Shown here: piece by piece, positions 1-15,000 of the stretch
How the letters are laid out: the number at the start of each line of letters is the position of its first letter
Numbering within the stretch: the first letter of the stretch is position 1
Source: Balanoglossus misakiensis
Taxonomy: Eukaryota; Hemichordata
Assembly: GCA_040954595.2 (NCBI GenBank)
Contig: CM082585.2
Location: forward strand, 3,658,001-3,722,000
Reading direction: 5' to 3'
DNA: 64,000 nt
Position numbers and translations under genes: made by a program
The notes under the pieces: model-generated
Told to the model about the DNA's origin: nothing
The model's input: the letters and a program-made list of their open reading frames with translations, nothing else
Database searches by the model: none

Positions 1-3000
1 GACGAGTTAGAAAGGGAACTCGTGGTGTCGTTCATTAAACAGGCGTGGTATATAACGCATAGGGATAGGAGAAGGGCGGGCGGAAAGCGGTCGTGTGTCT
101 GAGCTACCCCGGCGAGACCTCGCACAAATCCCCGCCGAGTTAGAAAGGGAACTCGCGGTGTCGTTCATCAAGCAGGCGTGGTATATAACGCATAGGGATA
201 GGAGAAGGGCGGGCGGAAAGCGGTCGTATGTCTGAGCTTCCCCGGCGAGACCTCGCACAAATCCCCGACGAGTTAGAAAGGGAACTCGCTGTGTCGTTCA
301 TTAAGCAGGCGTGGTATATAACGCATAGGGATAGGAGAATGGCGGAAAGCGGTCGTGTGTCTGAGCTTCCCCGGCGAGACCTCGCACAAATCCCCGACAA
401 GTTAGAAAGGGAACTCGTGGTGTCGTTCATTAAACAGGCGTGGTATATAACGCTTAGGGATAGGAGAAGGGCGGGCGGAAAGCGGTCGTGTGTCTGAGCT
501 TCTCCGGCGAGACCTCGCACAAATCCCCGACGAGTTAGAAAGGGAACTCGTGGTGTCGTTCATCAAGCAGGCGTGGTATATAACGCATAGGGATAGGAGA
601 AGGGCGGGCTGAAAGCGGTCGTGTGTCTGAGCTTCTCCGGCGAGACCTCGCACAAATCCCCGACGAGTTAGAAAGGGAACTCGTGGTGTCGTTCATTAAA
701 TAGGCGTGGTATATAACGCATAGGGATAGGAGAAGGGCGGGCGGAAAGCGGTCGTGTGTCTGAGCTTCCCCGGCGAGACCTCGCACAAATCCCCGACGAG
801 TTAGAAAGGGAACTCGCTGTGTCGTTCATTAAGCAGGCGTGGTATATAACGCATAGGGATAGGGGAATGGCGGAAAGCGGTCGTGTGTCTGAGCTTCCCC
901 GGCGAGACCTCGCACAAATCCCCGACAAGTTAGAAAGGGAACTCGTGGTGTCGTTCATTAAACAGGCGTGGTATATAACGCTTGGGGATAGGAGAAGGGC
1001 GGGCGGAAAGCGGTCGTGTGTCTGAGCTTCTCCGGCGAGACCTCGCACAAATCCCCGACGAGTTAGAAAGGGAACTCGCGGTGTCGTTCATTAAGCAGGC
1101 GTGGTATATAACGCATATGGATAGGAGAATGGTGGAAAGCGGTCGTGTGTCTGAGCTTCCCCGGCGAGACCTCGCACAAATCCCCGACAAGTTAGAAAGG
1201 GAACTCGCAGTGTCGTTCATTAAGCAGGCGTGGAATATAAGGCATAGGGATAGGAGAAGGGTGGGCGGAAACGGTCGTGTGTCTGAGCTTCTCCGGCGAG
1301 ACCTCGCACAAATCCCCGCCGAGTTAGAAAGGGAACTCGCGGTGTCGTTCATTAATCAGGCGTGGTATATAACGCATAGGGATAGGAGAAGGGCGGGCGG
1401 AAAGCGGTCATGTGTCTGAGCTTCTCCGGCGAGACCTCGCACAAATCCCCGGCGAGTTAGAAAGGGAACTCGCAGTGTCGTTCATTAAGCAGGCGTGGTA
1501 TATAACGCATAGGGATAGGAGAAGGGCGGGCGGAAAGCGGTCGTGTGTCTGAGCTTCTCCGGCGAGACCTCGCACAATTCCCCGACGAGATAGAAAGGGA
1601 ACTCGCGGTGTCGTTCATTAAGCAGGCGTGGTATATAACGCATAGGGATAGGAGAAGGGCGGGCGGAAAGCCGTCGTGTGTCTGAGCTTCTCCGGCGAGA
1701 CCTCGCACAAATCCCCGCCGAGTTAGAAAGGGAACTCGCGGTGTCGTTCATTAAGCAGGCGTGGTATATAACGCATAGGGATAGGAGAAGGGCGGGCGGA
1801 AAGCGGTCGTGTGTCTGAGCTTCTCCGGCGAGACCTCGCACAAATCCCCGGCGAGTTAGAAAGGGAACTCGCAGTGTCGTTCATTAAGCAGGCGTGGTAT
1901 ATAACGCATAGGGATAGGAGAAGGGCGGGCGGAGAGCGGTCGTGTGTCTGAGCTTCTCCGGCGAGACCTCGCACAAATCCCCGACGAGTTAGAAAGGGAA
2001 CTCTTGGTGTCGTTCATTAAACAGGCGTGGTATATAACGCATAGGGATAGGAGAAGGGCGGGCGGAAAGCGGTCGTGTGTCTGAGCTTCTCCGGCGAGAC
2101 CTCGCACAAATCCCCGACGAGTTAGAAAGGGAACTCGTGGTGTCGTTCATTAAACAGGCGTGGTATATAACGCATAGGGATAGAAGAAGGGCGGGCGGAA
2201 AGCGGTCGTGTGTCTGAGCTTCTCCGGCGAGACCTCGCACAAATCCCCGACGAGTTAGAAAGGGAACTCGTGGTGTCGTTCATTAAACAGGCGTGGTATA
2301 TAACGCATAGGGATAGGAGAAGGGCGGGCGGAAAGCGGTCGTGTGTCTGAGCTACCCCGGCGAGACCTCGCACAAATCCCCGCCGAGTTAGAAAGGGAAC
2401 TCGCGGTGTCGTTCATCAAGCAGGCGTGGTATATAACGCATAGGGATAGGAGAAGGGCGGGCGGAAAGCGGTCGTGTGTCTGAGCTTCCCCGGCGAGACC
2501 TCGCACAAATCCCCGACGAGTTAGAAAGGGAACTCGCTGTGTCGTTCATTAAGCAGGCGTGGTATATAACGCATAGGGATAGGAGAATGGCGGAAAGCGG
2601 TCGTGTGTCTGAGCTTCCCCGGCGAGACCTCGCACAAATCCCCGACAAGTTAGAAAGGGAACTCGTGGTGTCGTTCATTAAACAGGCGTGGTATATAACG
2701 CTTAGGGATAGGAGAAGGGCGGGCGGAAAGCGGTCGTGTGTCTGAGCTTCTCCGGCGAGACCTCGCACAAATCCCCGACGAGTTAGAAAGGGAACTCGTG
2801 GTGTCGTTCATTAAACAGGCGTGGTATATAACGCATAGGGATAGGAGAAGGGCGGGCGGAAAGCGGTCGTGTGTCTGAGCTTCTCCGGCGAGACCTCGCA
2901 CAAATCCCCGGCGAGTTAGAAAGGGAACTCGCAGTGTCGTTCATTAAGCAGGCGTGGTATATAACGCATAGGGATAGGAGAAGGGCGGGCGGAGAGCGGT

Positions 3001-6000
3001 CGTGTGTCTGAGCTTCTCCGGCGAGACCTCGCACAAATCCCCGACGAGTTAGAAAGGGAACTCTTGGTGTCGTTCATTAAACAGGCGTGGTATATAACGC
3101 ATAGGGATAGGAGAAGGGCGGGCGGAAAGCGGTCGTGTGTCTGAGCTTCTCCGGCGAGACCTCGCACAAATCCCCGACGAGTTAGAAAGGGAACTCGTGG
3201 TGTCGTTCATTAAACAGGCGTGGTATATAACGCATAGGGATAGAAGAAGGGCGGGCGGAAAGCGGTCGTGTGTCTGAGCTTCTCCGGCGAGACCTCGCAC
3301 AAATCCCCGACGAGTTAGAAAGGGAACTCGTGGTGTCGTTCATTAAACAGGCGTGGTATATAACGCATAGGGATAGGAGAAGGGCGGGCGGAAAGCGGTC
3401 GTGTGTCTGAGCTACCCCGGCGAGACCTCGCACAAATCCCCGCCGAGTTAGAAAGGGAACTCGCGGTGTCGTTCATCAAGCAGGCGTGGTATATAACGCA
3501 TAGGGATAGGAGAAGGGCGGGCGGAAAGCGGTCGTGTGTCTGAGCTTCTCCGGCGAGACCTCGCACAAATCCCCGACGAGTTAGAAAGGGAACTCGTGGT
3601 GTCGTTCATTAAATAGGCGTGGTATATAACGCATAGGGATAGGAGAAGGGCGGTCGGAAAGCGGTCGTGTGTCTGAGCTTCCCCGGCGAGACCTCGCACA
3701 AATCCCCGACGAGTTAGAAAGGGAACTCGCTGTGTCGTTCATTAAGCAGGCGTGGTATATAACGCATAGGGATAGGAGAATGGCGGAAAGCGGTCGTGTG
3801 TCTGAGCTTCCCCGGCGAGACCTCGCACAAATCCCCGACAAGTTAGAAAGGGAACTCGTGGTGTCGTTCATTAAACAGGCGTGGTATATAACGCTTAGGG
3901 ATAGGAGAAGGGCGGGCGGAAAGCGGTCGTGTGTCTGAGCTACCCCGGCGAGACCTCGCACAAATCCCCGCCGAGTTAGAAAGGGAACTCGCGGTGTCGT
4001 TCATCAAGCAGGCGTGGTATATAACGCATAGGGATAGGAGAAGGGCGGGCTGAAAGCGGTCGTGTGTCTGAGCTTCTCCGGCGAGACCTCGCACAAATCC
4101 CCGACGAGTTAGAAAGGGAACTCGTGGTGTCGTTCATTAAATAGGCGTGGTATATAACGCATAGGGATAGGAGAAGGGCGGGCGGAAAGCGGTCGTGTGT
4201 CTGAGCTTCCCCGGCGAGACCTCGCACAAATCCCCGACGAGTTAGAAAGGGAACTCGCTGTGTCGTTCATTAAGCAGGCGTGGTATATAACGCATAGGGA
4301 TAGGAGAATGGCGGAAAGCGGTCGTGTGTCTGAGCTTCCCTGGCGAGACCTCGCACAAATCCCCGACAAGTTAGAAAGGGAACTCGTGGTGTCGTTCATT
4401 AAACAGGCGTGGTATATAACGCTTAGGGATAGGAGAAGGGCGGGCGGAAAGCGGTCGTGTGTCTGAGCTTCTCCGACGAGACCTCGCACAAATCCCCGAC
4501 GAGTTAGAAAGGAAACTCGCGGTGTCGTTCATTAAGCAGGCGTTGTATATAACGCATATGGATAGGAGAATGGTGGAAAGCGGTCGTGTGTCTGAGCTTC
4601 CCCGGCGAGACCTCGCACAAATCCCCGACAAGTTAGAAAGGGAACTCGCAGTGTCGTTCATTAAGCAGGCGTGGAATATAAGGCATAGGGATAGGAGAAG
4701 GGTGGGCGGAAACGGTCGTGTGTCTGAGCTTCTCCGGCGAGACCTCGCACAAATCCCCGCCGAGTTAGAAAGGGAACTCGCGGTGTCGTTCATTAATCAG
4801 GCGTGGTATATAACGCATAGGGATAGGAGAAGGGCGGGCGGAAAGCGGTCGTGTGTCTGAGCTTCTCCGGCGAGACCTCGCACAAATCCCCGGCGAGTTA
4901 GAAAGGGAACTCGCAGTGTCGTTCATTAAGCAGGCGTGGTATATAACGCATAGGGATAGGAGAAGGGCGGGCGGAAAGCGGTCGTGTGTCTGAGCTTCTC
5001 CGGCGAGACCTCGCACAATTCCCCGACGAGATAGAAAGGGAACTCGCGGTGTCGTTCATTAAGCAGGCGTGGTATATAACGCATAGGGATAGGAGAAGGG
5101 CGGGCGGAAAGCCGTCGTGTGTCTGAGCTTCTCCGGCGAGACCTCGCACAAATCCCCGCCGAGTTAGAAAGGGAACTCGCGGTGTCGTTCATTAAGCAGG
5201 CGTGGTATATAACGCATAGGGATAGGAGAAGGGCGGGCGGAAAGCGGTCGTGTGTCTGAGCTTCTCCGGCGAGACCTCGCACAAATCCCCGGCGAGTTAG
5301 AAAGGGAACTCGCAGTGTCGTTCATTAAGCAGGCGTGGTATATAACGCATAGGGATAGGAGAAGGGCGGGCGGAGAGCGGTCGTGTGTCTGAGCTTCTCC
5401 GGTGAGACCTCGCACAAATCCCCGACGAGTTAGAAAGGGAACTCTTGGTGTCGTTCATTAAACAGGCGTGGTATATAACGCATAGGGATAGGAGAAGGGC
5501 GGGCGGAAAGCGGTCGTGTGTCTGAGCTTCTCCGGCGAGACCTCGCACAAATCCCCGACGAGTTAGAAAGGGAACTCGTGGTGTCGTTCATTAAACAGGC
5601 GTGGTATATAACGCATAGGGATAGAAGAAGGGCGGGCGGAAAGCGGTCGTGTGTCTGAGCTTCTCCGGCGAGACCTCGCACAAATCCCCGACGAGTTAGA
5701 AAGGGAACTCGTGGTGTCGTTCATTAAACAGGCGTGGTATATAACGCATAGGGATAGGAGAAGGGCGGGCGGAAAGCGGTCGTGTGTCTGAGCTACCCCG
5801 GCGAGACCTCGCACAAATCCCCGCCGAGTTAGAAAGGGAACTCGCGGTGTCGTTCATCAAGCAGGCGTGGTATATAACGCATAGGGATAGGAGAAGGGCG
5901 GGCGGAAAGCGGTCGTGTGTCTAAGCTTCTCCGGCGAGACCTCGCACAAATCCCCGACGAGTTAGAAAGGGAACTCGTGGTGTCGTTCATTAAATAGGCG

Positions 6001-9000
6001 TGGTGTATAACGCATAGGGATAGGAGAAGGGCGGGCGGAAAGCGGTCGTGTGTCTGAGCTTCCCCGGCGAGACCTCGCACAAATCCCCGACGAGTTAGAA
6101 AGGGAACTCGCTGTGTCGTTCATTAAGCAGGCGTGGTATATAACGCATAGGGATAGGAGAATGGCGGAAAGCGGTCGTGTGTCTGAGCTTCCCCGGCGAG
6201 ACCTCGCACAAATCCCCGACAAGTTAGAAAGGGAACTCGTGGTGTCGTTCATTAAACAGGCGTGGTATATAACGCTTAGGGATAGGAGAAGGGCGGGCGG
6301 AAAGCGGTCGTGTGTCTGAGCTTCTCCGGCGAGACCTCGCACAAATCCCCGACGAGTTAGAAAGGGAACTCGTGGTGTCGTTCATTAAACAGGCGTGGTA
6401 TATAACGCATAGGGATAGGAGAAGGGCGGGCGGAAAGCGGTCGTGTGTCTGAGCTTCTCCGGCGAGACCTCGCACAAATCCCCGGCGAGTTAGAAAGGGA
6501 ACTCGCAGTGTCGTTCATTAAGCAGGCGTGGTATATAACGCATAGGGATAGGAGAAGGGCGGGCGGAGAGCGGTCGTGTGTCTGAGCTTCTCCGGCGAGA
6601 CCTCGCACAAATCCCCGACGAGTTAGAAAGGGAACTCTTGGTGTCGTTCATTAAACAGGCGTGGTATATAAGGCATAGGGATAGGAGAAGGGTGGGCGGA
6701 AACGGTCGTGTGTCTGAGCTTCTCCGGCGAGACCTCGCACAAATCCCCGCCGAGTTAGAAAGGGAACTCGCGGTGTCGTTCATTAATCAGGCGTGGTATA
6801 TAACGCATAGGGATAGGAGAAGGGCGGGCGGAAAGCGGTCGTGTGTCTGAGCTTCTCCGGCGAGACCTCGCACAAATCCCCGGCGAGTTAGAAAGGGAAC
6901 TCGCAGTGTCGTTCATTAAGAAGGCGTGGAATATAAGGCATAGGGATAGGAGAAGGGTGGGCGGAAACGGTCGTGTGTCTGAGCTTCTCCGGCGAGACCT
7001 CGCACAAATCCCCGCCGAGTTAGAAAGGGAACTCGCGGTGTCGTTCATTAATCAGGCGTGGTATATAACGCATAGGGATAGGAGAAGGGCGGGCGGAAAG
7101 CGGTCGTGTGTCTGAGCTTCTCCGGCGAGACCTCGCACAAATCCCCGGCGAGTTAGAAAGGGAACTCGCAGTGTCGTTCATTAAGCAGGCGTGGTATATA
7201 ACGCATAGGGATAGGAGAAGGGCGGGCGGAAAGCGGTCGTGTGTCTGAGCTTCTCCGGCGAGACCTCGCACAATTCCCCGACGAGATAGAAAGGGAACTC
7301 GCGGTGTCGTTCATTAAGCAGGCGTGGTATATAACGCATAGGGATAGGAGAAGGGCGGGCGGAAAGCCGTCGTGTGTCTGAGCTTCTCCGGCGAGACCTC
7401 GCACAAATCCCCGCCGAGTTAGAAAGGGAACTCGCGGTGTCGTTCATTAAGCAGGCGTGGTATATAACGCATAGGGATAGGAGAAGGGCGGGCGGAAAGC
7501 GGTCGTGTGTCTGAGCTTCTCCGGCGAGACCTCGCACAAATCCCCGGCGAGTTAGAAAGGGAACTCGCAGTGTCGTTCATTAAGCAGGCGTGGTATATAA
7601 CGCATAGGGATAGGAGAAGGGCGGGCGGAAACGGTCGTGTGTCTGAGCTTCTCCGGCGAGACCTCGCACAAATCCCCGCCGAGTTAGAAAGGGAACTCGC
7701 GGTGTCGTTCATTAATCAGGCGTGGTATATAACGCATAGGGATAGGAGAAGGGCGGGCGGAAAGCGGTCGTGTGTCTGAGCTTCTCCGGCGAGACCTCGC
7801 ACAAATCCCCGGCGAGTTAGAAAGGGAACTCGCAGTGTCGTTCATTAAGCAGGCGTGGTATATAACGCATAGGGATAGGAGAAGGGCGGGCGGAAAGCGG
7901 TCGTGTGTCTGAGCTTCTCCGGCGAGACCTCGCACAATTCCCCGACGAGATAGAAAGGGAACTCGCGGTGTCGTTCATTAAGCAGGCGTGGTATATAACG
8001 CATAGGGATAGGAGAAGGGCGGGCGGAAAGCCGTCGTGTGTCTGAGCTTCTCCGGCGAGACCTCGCACAAATCCCCGCCGAGTTAGAAAGGGAACTCGCG
8101 GTGTCGTTCATTAAGCGGGCGTGGTATATAACGCATAGGGATAGGAGAAGGGCGGGCGGAAAGCGGTCGTGTGTCTGAGCTTCTCCGGCGAGACCTCGCA
8201 CAAATCCCCGGCGAGTTAGAAAGGGAACTCGCAGTGTCGTTCATTAAGCAGGCGTGGTATATAACGCATAGGGATAGGAGAAGGGCGGGCGGAGAGCGGT
8301 CGTGTGTCTGAGCTTCTCCGGCGAGACCTCGCACAAATCCCCGACGAGTTAGAAAGGGAACTCTTGGTGTCGTTCATTAAACAGGCGTGGTATATAACGC
8401 ATAGGGATAGGAGAAGGGCGGGCGGAAAGCGGTCGTGTGTCTGAGCTTCTCCGGCGAGACCTCGCACAAATCCCCGCCGAGTTAGAAAGGGAACTCGCGG
8501 TGTCGTTCATCAAGCAGGCGTGGTATATAACGCATAGGGATAGGAGAAGGGCGGGCGGAAAGCGGTCGTGTGTCTGAGCTTCCCCGGCGAGACCTCGCAC
8601 AAATCCCCGACGAGTTAGAAAGGGAACTCGCTGTGTCGTTCATTAAGCAGGCGTGGTATATAACGCATAGGGATAGGAGAATGGCGGAAAGCGGTCGTGT
8701 GTCTGAGCTTCCCCGGCGAGACCTCGCACAAATCCCCGACAAGTTAGAAAGGGAACTCGTGGTGTCGTTCATTAAACAGGCGTGGTATATAACGCTTAGG
8801 GATAGGAGAAGGGCGGGCGGAAAGCGGTCGTGTGTCTGAGCTTCTCCGGCGAGACCTCGCACAAATCCCCGACGAGTTAGAAAGGGAACTCGTGGTGTCG
8901 TTCATTAAACAGGCGTGGTATATAACGCATAGGGATAGGAGAAGGGCGGGCGGAAAGCGGTCGTGTGTCTGAGCTTCTCCGGCGAGACCTCGCACAAATC

Positions 9001-12000
9001 CCCGGCGAGTTAGAAAGGGAACTCGCAGTGTCGTTCATTAAGCAGGCGTGGTATATAACGCATAGGTATAGGAGAAGGGCGGGCGGAGAGCGGTCGTGTG
9101 TCTGAGCTTCTCCGGCGAGACCTCGCACAAATCCCCGACGAGTTAGAAAGGGAACTCTTGGTGTCGTTCATTAAACAGGCGTGGTATATAACGCATAGGG
9201 ATAGGAGAAGGGCGGGCGGAAAGCGGTCGTGTGTCTGAGCTTCTCCGGCGAGACCTCGCACAAATCCCCGACGAGTTAGAAAGGGAACTCGTGGTGTCGT
9301 TCATTAAACAGGCGTGGTATATAACGCATAGGGATAGAAGAAGGGCGGGCGGAAAGCGGTCGTGTGTCTGAGCTTCTCCGGCGAGACCTCGCACAAATCC
9401 CCGACGAGTTAGAAAGGGAACTCGTGGTGTCGTTCATTAAACAGGCGTGGTATATAACGCATAGGGATAGGAGAAGGGCGGGCGGAAAGCGGTCGTGTGT
9501 CTGAGCTACCCCGGCGAGACCTCGCACAAATCCCCGCCGAGTTAGAAAGGGAACTCGCGGTGTCGTTCATCAAGCAGGCGTGGTATATAACGCATAGGGA
9601 TAGGAGAAGGGCGGGCGGAAAGCGGTCGTGTGTCTGAGCTTCTCCGGCGAGACCTCGCACAAATCCCCGACGAGTTAGAAAGGGAACTCGTGGTGTCGTT
9701 CATTAAATAGGCGTGGTATATAACGCATAGGGATAGGAGAAGGGCGGTCGGAAAGCGGTCGTGTGTCTGAGCTTCCCCGGCGAGACCTCGCACAAATCCC
9801 CGACGAGTTAGAAAGGGAACTCGCTGTGTCGTTCATTAAGCAGGCGTGGTATATAACGAATAGGGATAGGAGAATGGCGGAAAGCGGTCGTGTGTCTGAG
9901 CTTCCCCGGCGAGACCTCGCACAAATCCCCGACAAGTTAGAAAGGGAACTCGTGGTGTCGTTCATTAAACAGGCGTGGTATATAACGCTTAGGGATAGGA
10001 GAAGGGCGGGCGGAAAGCGGTCGTGTGTCTGAGCTACCCCGGCGAGACCTCGCACAAATCCCCGCCGAGTTAGAAAGGGAACTCGCGGTGTCGTTCATCA
10101 AGCAGGCGTGGTATATAACGCATAGGGATAGGAGAAGGGCGGGCTGAAAGCGGTCGTGTGTCTGAGCTTCTCCGGCGAGACCTCGCACAAATCCCCGACG
10201 AGTTAGAAAGGGAACTCGTGGTGTCGTTCATTAAATAGGCGTGGTATATAACGCATAGGGATAGGAGAAGGGCGGGCGGAAAGCGGTCGTGTGTCTGAGC
10301 TTCCCCGGCGAGACCTCGCACAAATCCCCGACGAGTTAGAAAGGGAACTCGCTGTGTCGTTCATTAAGCAGGCGTGGTATATAACGCATAGGGATAGGAG
10401 AATGGCGGAAAGCGGTCGTGTGTCTGAGCTTCCCCGGCGAGACCTCGCACAAATCCCCGACAAGTTAGAAAGGGAACTCGTGGTGTCGTTCATTAAACAG
10501 GCGTGGTATATAACGCTTAGGGATAGGAGAAGGGCGGGCGGAAAGCGGTCGTGTGTCTGAGCTTCTCCGGCGAGACCTCGCACAAATCCCCGACGAGTTA
10601 GAAAGGAAACTCGCGGTGTCGTTCATTAAGCAGGCGTGGTATGTAACGCATATGGATAGGAGAATGGTGGAAAGCGGTCGTGTGTCTGAGCTTCCCCGGC
10701 GAGACCTCGCACAAATCCCCGACAAGTTAGAAAGGGAACTCGCAGTGTCGTTCATTAAGCAGGCGTGGAATATAAGGCATAGGGATAGGAGAAGGGTGGG
10801 CGGAAACGGTCGTGTGTCTGAGCTTCTCCGGCGAGACCTCGCACAAATCCCCGCCGAGTTAGAAAGGGAACTCGCGGTGTCGTTCATTAATCAGGCGTGG
10901 TATATAACGCATAGGGATAGGAGAAGGGCGGGCGGAAAGCGGTCGTGTGTCTGAGCTTCTCCGGCGAGACCTCGCACAAATCCCCGGCGAGTTAGAAAGG
11001 GAACTCGCAGTGTCGTCATTTAAGCAGGCGTGGTATATAACGCATAGGGATAGGAGAAGGGCGGGCGGAAAGCGGTCGTGTGTCTGAGCTTCTCCGGCGA
11101 GACCTCGCACAATTCCCCGACGAGATAGAAAGGGAACTCGCGGTGTCGTTCATTAAGCAGGCGTGGTATATAACGCATAGGGATAGGAGAAGGGCGGGCG
11201 GAAAGCCGTCGTGTGTCTGAGCTTCTCCGGCGAGACCTCGCACAAATCCCCGCCGAGTTAGAAAGGGAACTCGCGGTGTCGTTCATTAAGCAGGCGTGGT
11301 ATATAACGCATAGGGATAGGAGAAGGGCGGGCGGAAAGCGGTCGTGTGTCTGAGCTTCTCCGGCGAGACCTCGCACAAATCCCCGGCGAGTTAGAAAGGG
11401 AACTCGCAGTGTCGTTCATTAAGCAGGCGTGGTATATAACGCATAGGGATAGGAGAAGGGCGGGCGGAGAGCGGTCGTGTGTCTGAGCTTCTCCGGTGAG
11501 ACCTCGCACAAATCCCCGACGAGTTAGAAAGGGAACTCTTGGTGTCGTTCATTAAACAGGCGTGGTATATAACGCATAGGGATAGGAGAAGGGCGGGCGG
11601 AAAGCGGTCGTGTGTCTGAGCTTCTCCGGCGAGACCTCGCACAAATCCCCGACGAGTTAGAAAGGGAACTCGTGGTGTCGTTCATTAAACAGGCGTGGTA
11701 TATAACGCATAGGGATAGAAGAAGGGCGGGCGGAAAGCGGTCGTGTGTCTGAGCTTCTCCGGCGAGACCTCGCACAAATCCCCGACGAGTTAGAAAGGGA
11801 ACTCGTGGTGTCGTTCATTAAACAGGCGTGGTATATAACGCATAGGGATAGGAGAAGGGCGGGCGGAAAGCGGTCGTGTGTCTGAGCTACCCCGGCGAGA
11901 CCTCGCACAAATCCCCGCCGAGTTAGAAAGGGAACTCGCGGTGTCGTTCATCAAGCAGGCGTGGTATATAACGCATAGGGATAGGAGAAGGGCGGGCGGA

Positions 12001-15000
12001 AAGCGGTCGTGTGTCTAAGCTTCTCCGGCGAGACCTCGCACAAATCCCCGACGAGTTAGAAAGGGAACTCGTGGTGTCGTTCATTAAATAGGCGTGGTGT
12101 ATAACGCATAGGGATAGGAGAAGGGCGGGCGGAAAGCGGTCGTGTGTCTGAGCTTCCCCGGCGAGACCTCGCACAAATCCCCGACGAGTTAGAAAGGGAA
12201 CTCGCTGTGTCGTTCATTAAGCAGGCGTGGTATATAACGCATAGGGATAGGAGAATGGCGGAAAGCGGTCGTGTGTCTGAGCTTCCCCGGCGAGACCTCG
12301 CACAAATCCCCGACAAGTTAGAAAGGGAACTCGTGGTGTCGTTCATTAAACAGGCGTGGTATATAACGCTTAGGGATAGGAGAAGGGCGGGCGGAAAGCG
12401 GTCGTGTGTCTGAGCTTCTCCGGCGAGACCTCGCACAAATCCCCGACGAGTTAGAAAGGGAACTCGTGGTGTCGTTCATTAAACAGGCGTGGTATATAAC
12501 GCATAGGGATAGGAGAAGGGCGGGCGGAAAGCGGTCGTGTGTCTGAGCTTCTCCGGCGAGACCTCGCACAAATCCCCGGCGAGTTAGAAAGGGAACTCGC
12601 AGTGTCGTTCATTAAGCAGGCGTGGTATATAACGCATAGGGATAGGAGAAGGGCGGGCGGAGAGCGGTCGTGTGTCTGAGCTTCTCCGGCGAGACCTCGC
12701 ACAAATCCCCGACGAGTTAGAAAGGGAACTCTTGGTGTCGTTCATTAAACAGGCGTGGTATATAAGGCATAGGGATAGGAGAAGGGTGGGCGGAAACGGT
12801 CGTGTGTCTGAGCTTCTCCGGCGAGACCTCGCACAAATCCCCGCCGAGTTAGAAAGGGAACTCGCGGTGTCGTTCATTAATCAGGCGTGGTATATAACGC
12901 ATAGGGATAGGAGAAGGGCGGGCGGAAAGCGGTCGTGTGTCTGAGCTTCTCCGGCGAGACCTCGCACAAATCCCCGGCGAGTTAGAAAGGGAACTCGCAG
13001 TGTCGTTCATTAAGAAGGCGTGGAATATAAGGCATAGGGATAGGAGAAGGGTGGGCGGAAACGGTCGTGTGTCTGAGCTTCTCCGGCGAGACCTCGCACA
13101 AATCCCCGCCGAGTTAGAAAGGGAACTCGCGGTGTCGTTCATTAATCAGGCGTGGTATATAACGCATAGGGATAGGAGAAGGGCGGGCGGAAAGCGGTCG
13201 TGTGTCTGAGCTTCTCCGGCGAGACCTCGCACAAATCCCCGGCGAGTTAGAAAGGGAACTCGCAGTGTCGTTCATTAAGCAGGCGTGGTATATAACGCAT
13301 AGGGATAGGAGAAGGGCGGGCGGAAAGCGGTCGTGTGTCTGAGCTTCTCCGGCGAGACCTCGCACAATTCCCCGACGAGATAGAAAGGGAACTCGCGGTG
13401 TCGTTCATTAAGCAGGCGTGGTATATAACGCATAGGGATAGGAGAAGGGCGGGCGGAAAGCCGTCGTGTGTCTGAGCTTCTCCGGCGAGACCTCGCACAA
13501 ATCCCCGCCGAGTTAGAAAGGGAACTCGCGGTGTCGTTCATTAAGCAGGCGTGGTATATAACGCATAGGGATAGGAGAAGGGCGGGCGGAAAGCGGTCGT
13601 GTGTCTGAGCTTCTCCGGCGAGACCTCGCACAAATCCCCGGCGAGTTAGAAAGGGAACTCGCAGTGTCGTTCATTAAGCAGGCGTGGTATATAACGCATA
13701 GGGATAGGAGAAGGGCGGGCGGAAACGGTCGTGTGTCTGAGCTTCTCCGGCGAGACCTCGCACAAATCCCCGCCGAGTTAGAAAGGGAACTCGCGGTGTC
13801 GTTCATTAATCAGGCGTGGTATATAACGCATAGGGATAGGAGAAGGGCGGGCGGAAAGCGGTCGTGTGTCTGAGCTTCTCCGGCGAGACCTCGCACAAAT
13901 CCCCGGCGAGTTAGAAAGGGAACTCGCAGTGTCGTTCATTAAGCAGGCGTGGTATATAACGCATAGGGATAGGAGAAGGGCGGGCGGAAAGCGGTCGTGT
14001 GTCTGAGCTTCTCCGGCGAGACCTCGCACAATTCCCCGACGAGATAGAAAGGGAACTCGCGGTGTCGTTCATTAAGCAGGCGTGGTATATAACGCATAGG
14101 GATAGGAGAAGGGCGGGCGGAAAGCCGTCGTGTGTCTGAGCTTCTCCGGCGAGACCTCGCACAAATCCCCGCCGAGTTAGAAAGGGAACTCGCGGTGTCG
14201 TTCATTAAGCAGGCGTGGTATATAACGCATAGGGATAGGAGAAGGGCGGGCGGAAAGCGGTCGTGTGTCTGAGCTTCTCCGGCGAGACCTCGCACAAATC
14301 CCCGGCGAGTTAGAAAGGGAACTCGCAGTGTCGTTCATTAAGCAGGCGTGGTATATAACGCATAGGGATAGGAGAAGGGCGGGCGGAGAGCGGTCGTGTG
14401 TCTGAGCTTCTCCGGCGAGACCTCGCACAAATCCCCGACGAGTTAGAAAGGGAACTCTTGGTGTCGTTCATTAAACAGGCGTGGTATATAACGCATAGGG
14501 ATAGGAGAAGGGCGGGCGGAAAGCGGTCGTGTGTCTGAGCTTCTCCGGCGAGACCTCGCACAAATCCCCGACGAGTTAGAAAGGGAACTCGTGGTGTCGT
14601 TCATTAAACAGGCGTGGTATATAACGCATAGGGATAGAAGAAGGGCGGGCGGAAAGCGGTCGTGTGTCTGAGCTTCTCCGGCGAGACCTCGCACAAATCC
14701 CCGCCGAGTTAGAAAGGGAACTCGTGGTGTCGTTCATTAAATAGGCGTGGTATATAACGCATAGGGATAGGAGAAGGGCGGGCGGAAAGCGGTCGTGTGT
14801 CTGAGCTTCCCCGGCGAGACCTCGCACAAATCCCCGACGAGTTAGAAAGGGAACTCGCTGTGTCGTTCATTAAGCAGGCGTGGTATATAACGCATAGGGA
14901 TAGGAGAATGGCGGAAAGCGGTCGTGTGTCTGAGCTTCCCCGGCGAGACCTCGCACAAATACCCGACAAGTTAGAAAGGGAACTCGTGGTGTCGTTCATT

